The notes beneath the pieces are model-generated. The model worked only from the letters and a program-made list of their open reading frames with translations. It was not told the DNA's origin and did not search any database. A program made the position numbers and the translations under genes. From Planctomycetota bacterium (GTDB lineage: Bacteria; Planctomycetota; Phycisphaerae; Sedimentisphaerales; Anaerohalosphaeraceae), in NCBI GenBank assembly GCA_029552545.1, contig JAKPDO010000028.1, forward strand, positions 1-64,000: a stretch of DNA of 64,000 nt. Direction: 5' to 3'. This document shows, one piece after another, positions 60,336-64,000 of the stretch (within the stretch, counting starts at the first letter, position 1; the number at the start of each line of letters is the position of its first letter).

Positions 60336-61232
60336 ATGCCGCGGGTCAGTGTAATCATTCCTACCTACAACCGCAAGGCACTGTTGCAGGAGGCCATCGG
60401 AAGTGTCTGCCGGCAAACCTTCCGGGATTTTGAAATTCTGGTAATCGACGATGGCTCGACGGATGGAACAGCACAGGCGGTTTCTTCCATAAAGGATGAA
60501 CGGTTACGGTATTTTTGGAAGGAAAACGGCGGTGTTTCTTCGGCTAGAAATCTGGGACTGCGAAAGGCAGGCGGGAGGTATATCACTTTTCTGGATTCAG
60601 ATGATTTGTATGTGCCGGATTATCTGCAAACAATGGTTTCGTCGCTGGAGAAAGTGCCGGAATACGGGGTTGCATATGCTTCTGTCACGATGGAGCATCC
60701 GGACGGCAGTCGGCAGGAACGAATGAATGACAAGTATGCCTGTACCGGCTGGATTGTGCGTTCTTTGTTTTGCCGTTTTTTTGTGTATTGCCAGGCCAGT
60801 TTGATTCGTCGGGAACTGCTGGACGGGTTCTTTTTTGATGAAACGCTGGAGCTGGCGGAGGATCAGGACTTTTTTCTGCGGTTATCCACTCGAACTCCGT
60901 TCTTATTTGTCCCGCAAACATTTGTAATTCGACGCTCGCAGGCAGAGAGTCTGAGCCGCCGCGGCGGGAAAGGCAGGGTTCATCTGGATAATCTGAAGGT
61001 TCCGGAGCGGTTTTACTTTGAATACGGCGGGGCTGACTGGATTCCCCGCAGGCAGGCGATGCGGGTTTTATCGAAGAAGTATCGAAAAACCGGCTTTAAG
61101 CTGTTGCAGGAGGGCAGAAAGACAGAAGGGCTCCAGTGTTTGCAAAAAGCGATTCAATACAATAAATGGTCTTTTTGGGCTGTTATGCTGGGACGTCTGC
61201 GATTTGGCCGTTTTCTGGTTGTTCTTTTTTAG
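60336..61232 (+). CDS. Family 2 glycosyltransferase
   Basis: This 298-residue GT-A enzyme has SVIIPTYNRKALLQEAIGSV, DDGSTDGTAQ and the metal motif FLDSDDLYVPDY, then ELAEDQDFFLRLS with the catalytic base region. It probably adds a sugar to a surface glycan. ATG 60336 follows AGGAGG. It is divergent from the double kinase gene, and its stop overlaps that of the next minus-strand gene by 3 bp. Confidence 0.93.
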   Translation: MPRVSVIIPTYNRKALLQEAIGSVCRQTFRDFEILVIDDGSTDGTAQAVSSIKDERLRYFWKENGGVSSARNLGLRKAGGRYITFLDSDDLYVPDYLQTMVSSLEKVPEYGVAYASVTMEHPDGSRQERMNDKYACTGWIVRSLFCRFFVYCQASLIRRELLDGFFFDETLELAEDQDFFLRLSTRTPFLFVPQTFVIRRSQAESLSRRGGKGRVHLDNLKVPERFYFEYGGADWIPRRQAMRVLSKKYRKTGFKLLQEGRKTEGLQCLQKAIQYNKWSFWAVMLGRLRFGRFLVVLF

Positions 61233-62023
61233 AGGGTTTCCGGCTGTATCAGCATATCTGCGGCGGTGATTGCTGATATCTGTTTTTCTTCTTTTTGCAG
61301 TCGGTTTTTTAAATAATCATATTCCCGCCGGACCTTTTTGCCTTTCTGCATGGCTTCAAGCAGATGCGGATAGATTTCTTTGCTGTGCCGCAGGCCTTTG
61401 AAATGAAAGATTTTGCCGGTTTTTAAGTGATAATCATTGTAGATTTTCACCGGAAGAAGCCGGACGGAGAAACCGTGCCAATCCTGAATCTGCCGAGGTT
61501 TTCTCCAGTTGATGGTTTCAGAAAGAATCTCTGCCAGAGCGCTCTGGTCCGTATGGCCGCCGGCTGCGCATTTCTGCATCCATCGGTCCAGGAGAAGCTT
61601 CGGATACCGGCGGAAGAAAAGAACGCCGGAGTTGAGAATTCCGTTAAAGAAGTTCTGTATATCCAGTTTTCGTTTGGGTTTTACAGTGATGCCGATGTCG
61701 AACCCATCCAGTTCAACACGTTGGCAAAAGAGGCAGTCTGCATCCACATAAAGGACGGGTTCGCTGAAATGTTCAAAATAGTGCCTCAGGCAGGAAGGTT
61801 TATGGGTTGCGTTAATAAACGGAGTCGATTGATATATGGTGTAGGATTTGTAATGCCTGCTGACCTGTAAGGGAATAAGGGTGCAGTCCAATTCGGCGGT
61901 TTCTTCAGACGTCAGACCAATGTTATAGACGAGCAGCGGCTGATGATAAAGACGGCGGACACCGTCCGCAAGCGGTTTGACGCAATGAAAAAAGCTGCTG
62001 TCACAAGCGGTCATAATCTGCAT
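61229..62023 (-). CDS. Putative nucleotide-diphospho-sugar transferase (GT-A type)
   Basis: This 264-residue protein looks like a GT-A glycosyltransferase: VLYVDADCLF has a DxD motif, and ILNSGVLFFRRYPKLLLDRW and DQSALAEIL resemble the PF03407-type or GT8-like families. The family is not certain. A C-terminal Lys/Arg-rich helix could associate with the membrane. It starts at ATG 62023 (an ATG at 62014 is also in frame); no strong ribosome-binding site is seen. It is the second minus-strand gene inside the otherwise plus-strand glycan cluster. Confidence 0.65.
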   Translation of the reverse strand: MQIMTACDSSFFHCVKPLADGVRRLYHQPLLVYNIGLTSEETAELDCTLIPLQVSRHYKSYTIYQSTPFINATHKPSCLRHYFEHFSEPVLYVDADCLFCQRVELDGFDIGITVKPKRKLDIQNFFNGILNSGVLFFRRYPKLLLDRWMQKCAAGGHTDQSALAEILSETINWRKPRQIQDWHGFSVRLLPVKIYNDYHLKTGKIFHFKGLRHSKEIYPHLLEAMQKGKKVRREYDYLKNRLQKEEKQISAITAADMLIQPETL

Positions 62024-62140
62024 AAATCACCATTAAATACATCTCCTTTTGAGGTTAACAATACCAAAAGTCATCGAGGAAACAAAGTCTTTTTATTGAT
62101 TTTGTGAAAAATGCTCTTAAGGCGACTGACGGCAATTCAA

Positions 62141-62168
62141 TTGCTTTTTGACCTTGTTATTCTATAAT
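62141..62168 (+). promoter_or_regulatory. Promoter of the nucleotidyltransferase gene
   Basis: TTGCTT (62141-62146) and a perfect TATAAT (62163-62168) are 16 bp apart, with a start near 62175 and a leader of about 30 nt. Confidence 0.7.
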
Positions 62169-62206
62169 TCGATGAAGAAAGACTTGTTTGCGAAAATCGG
62201 TATTTT

Positions 62207-63109
62207 ATGACGGTTCAAATAACAGCGATTATACCGGCGGCCGGACAGGGACAGCGGTGGAATCGTGCCTTTGGTACGCTGAAGCAGCTGGTTCCGGTCG
62301 ATAAAGGCCGGCAGCCCCTTTTGGTTCGGACGATTCAGATGCTCCGGGACAGGGGGGTAGGGTCTGTCTATGTCCTCACAAAAGACCCGGAGATTGAGAA
62401 GGCGGCGGCTGGGTCCGCGGAGATTTTTCCGCCGTCTGCGGACCGGTATTTGAGTGATACGATGTTTTCTTCCCGTTCGCTCTGGTCTGAAAAGACGATA
62501 GTTCTGCTCGGCGACGTCTATTTCAGTCCTTTCTGCATCGATTCGATTCTCCGAAACGGTCCGGAGTATTGCTTTTGGGGGGTTGGGCACGGCTCGGCGG
62601 TTTGCCGGAACAATCTCAGACGCCCGGAATTGTTTGCGTGTTCCTTTTCAGGTTCGATTGGTTCAGAAGTGGAAAAGAATCTGAAAATCAACTCGCTGCT
62701 GGCGGAGCTGCGGGACAAAGGCCGGATGTTTTGGCGGGTATTCAGACGCGGCTGGAAGGTATTTGGGCCGTTTTTCCGGCAGAATTATTCTCCCAAGCCC
62801 TCTCATTGGTTTCGAGAGAGGGGATTTGGGGGCAATGATTTCTGGAGGGTGTACCGCTGTTGGCAGCGGAAGCAGCCGGTCTATGCGTATCAATACGGCA
62901 AATTGTGGGGGCTGTATCGGCTGATGGGGAATGTCGATCCATTCGGCGGGCCGGATTATACATGGCCGCAGGACCAATCCGGACATTTTGTTCAGGTGGA
63001 GGATCAGACGCAGGATATTGACAGCCCGGAGGATTTTCAGCGGCTCTGTCAGCTGTGGAATGGGACAGCTCAGGGGACGAATCGAATTGAAGAAACATTA
63101 ACAGGGTGA
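62207..63109 (+). CDS. NTP-transferase-domain protein (sugar nucleotidyltransferase-like)
   Basis: This 300-residue protein begins ITAIIPAAGQGQRWNRAFGT and continues KQLVPV, the nucleotide-binding signature of MobA/RmlA-like nucleotidyltransferases. TIVLLGDVYFSPFCID supplies a D for metal binding. The middle and C-terminal parts are not typical of RfbA or GalU, so the sugar phosphate is unknown. It has its own promoter; ATG 62207 lacks a strong site. Confidence 0.8.
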   Translation: MTVQITAIIPAAGQGQRWNRAFGTLKQLVPVDKGRQPLLVRTIQMLRDRGVGSVYVLTKDPEIEKAAAGSAEIFPPSADRYLSDTMFSSRSLWSEKTIVLLGDVYFSPFCIDSILRNGPEYCFWGVGHGSAVCRNNLRRPELFACSFSGSIGSEVEKNLKINSLLAELRDKGRMFWRVFRRGWKVFGPFFRQNYSPKPSHWFRERGFGGNDFWRVYRCWQRKQPVYAYQYGKLWGLYRLMGNVDPFGGPDYTWPQDQSGHFVQVEDQTQDIDSPEDFQRLCQLWNGTAQGTNRIEETLTG

Positions 63110-63113
63110 TTGG

Positions 63114-64000
63114 ATGAGCGGGCTGGAGATTTTAGCAGCGGTTCTGATGGCGGCTCAGATTGTCTTCACCATCCAGGTGATCAACAATACCCGCTATGCG
63201 CTTCAAAAATACAGACGGGTTCGCGAGTTTCGCACCAAAGCGGCGGTGATTGTGCCCTGCCGGGGTCTGGATGATGCGTTTGAGGAAAATATCCGCTCGT
63301 TTTTTCTGCAGGATTATGAGCCGTATCTGCTGCTGTTTGTGGTGGAGGATGAGCAGGACCCGGCGTATCCGGTTCTGAAACAGTTGATGGAGCAATGCCG
63401 TCCCCAAAGCCGGGCGAACAATGTGCGGCTGCTGACGGCGGGGCGGGCGAGCGGATGCAGTCAGAAGCTGCATAATCTGCTCTTTGCAGTTCGGCAGGCC
63501 GATGCGGATACGCAGGTGCTGGCGTTTGCCGATTCGGATGCGTGCGTGGGACCGAACTGGCTCAGTCATCTGGTGTATCCGCTGCGGGACAGCCAGGCGG
63601 CCAAAAACGGGGCTGCGACGGGGTATCGGTGGTTTGTGCCGAAGACGCCGAATTGGGCGACGCTGACCCTGTCGGCGGTCAATGCCAAAATTGCCCAGCT
63701 GCTGGGCAATACGCGATTTAATCTGGCTTGGGGCGGGTCGATGGCGATTCGGGTGGATACCTTCCGCCGGCTGAATCTTGAACAGGTTTGGGCTTCGGCG
63801 CTGAGCGATGACCTTTCCCTCAGTGAAGCTGTGGCCAAGGCGGGTCTGAAGATTGCTTTTGTCCCCGCGTGTATGTCGGCTTCGTATGAGTCGGTTTCGT
63901 GGAAGGAACTGTGGGAATTTGGGCGAAGACAGTTTCTGATTACACGGGTGTATCGTCCGAGGATGTGGCTGTTCGGTTTTTTTTCTTCTGTATTCGCAGT
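63114..64000 (+). CDS. Ceramide-glucosyltransferase-like (GT21) glycosyltransferase, cut by the window end
   Basis: The frame starts at ATG 63114, 4 bp after the preceding stop, and is open to the right edge (at least 295 residues). An N-terminal membrane segment is followed by AAVIVPCRGLDDAFEENIRS, VVEDEQD, AFADSDACVGPNWLSHLVYP, RFNLAWGGSMAIRVDTFRRL, SDDLSLSEAVAKAG and GRRQFLITRVYRP. These are the D1, D2, D3 and Q/RxxRW-type positions of ceramide glucosyltransferase-like enzymes, also found in hopanoid-modifying HpnI. It probably glycosylates a lipid. A second hydrophobic segment starts at the edge. Confidence 0.85.
   Translation, partial: MSGLEILAAVLMAAQIVFTIQVINNTRYALQKYRRVREFRTKAAVIVPCRGLDDAFEENIRSFFLQDYEPYLLLFVVEDEQDPAYPVLKQLMEQCRPQSRANNVRLLTAGRASGCSQKLHNLLFAVRQADADTQVLAFADSDACVGPNWLSHLVYPLRDSQAAKNGAATGYRWFVPKTPNWATLTLSAVNAKIAQLLGNTRFNLAWGGSMAIRVDTFRRLNLEQVWASALSDDLSLSEAVAKAGLKIAFVPACMSASYESVSWKELWEFGRRQFLITRVYRPRMWLFGFFSSVFA

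Overview
The window looks like a chromosomal stretch from a diderm, flagellate, fermentative or facultatively anaerobic bacterium of moderate G+C. Ribosomal protein L21, TrpS and ScpA mark it as chromosome. The mix of a uronate/TRAP operon, glycyl radical enzyme, dTDP-rhamnose and glycan genes with a type III-A CRISPR locus reminds me of Planctomycetota (Phycisphaerae/Sedimentisphaerales-like). That placement is an impression from gene content and protein style, not from a marker tree.

Layout. (1) 1-8262: a CRISPR array (9 full repeats, running off the left edge) and its leader promoter, then a minus-strand cas6-cas10-csm2-csm3-csm4-csm5 operon with its own promoter. No cas1/cas2 and no CARF effector (csm6) is visible. 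(2) 8294-10732: an ARPP-1-like protein gene and a WYL-domain regulator, with a repeated palindromic site before the former. (3) 10.8-14.4 kb: a REP-like/tandem-repeat patch, a D-amino-acid-type aminotransferase, rplU, a MarC-family protein and an orphan lipoyl acyltransferase (E2). (4) 14.5-24 kb: a nine-gene chemotaxis operon transcribed cheW-mcp-cheY-cheX-(CheC-like+CBS)-cheA-cheR-cheD-cheB. (5) 24.3-34.2 kb: a small lipoprotein, a ROK repressor, and a divergent uronate operon: SDR oxidoreductase, LarA-type nickel enzyme, gnd, uxaC, dctPQM TRAP transporter. (6) 34.2-40.8 kb: a HypD-like glycyl radical enzyme and its activase, divergent from a GH5-like protein, then an AcuC-like deacetylase. 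(7) 40.9-45.2 kb: an OFA-type MFS carrier, acetyl-CoA synthetase and an isolated flagellin. (8) 45.4-48.2 kb: trpS, a DUF2007 protein, scpA, trxA. (9) 48.2-64 kb: surface-glycan genes: rfbACDB, an ABC exporter with an unusual periplasmic insertion, several glycosyltransferases, an FkbM methyltransferase, a double WaaP-like kinase, a sugar nucleotidyltransferase and, cut by the right edge, a GT21-like glycosyltransferase.

How parts may work together. The uronate operon suggests an unusual route. UxaC makes fructuronate, the SDR reduces it to mannonate, and the LarA-type enzyme, which keeps the nickel-pincer ligands with exact spacing, could epimerise C2 of mannonate to gluconate. After phosphorylation elsewhere, the operon's own 6-phosphogluconate dehydrogenase would pull the carbon into the pentose phosphate pathway, bypassing KDG. 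This is inference, but gene order and motifs fit. The deacetylase near acs parallels the AcuC/AcsA pair of Bacillus. Other items worth attention are the CheC-CBS fusion, the PDZ-like insertion in the ABC exporter, the type III-A locus with WYL/ARPP-1 neighbours, and a degenerate CRISPR-repeat half inside the cas promoter.

All family assignments come from reading motifs; no database search was run.
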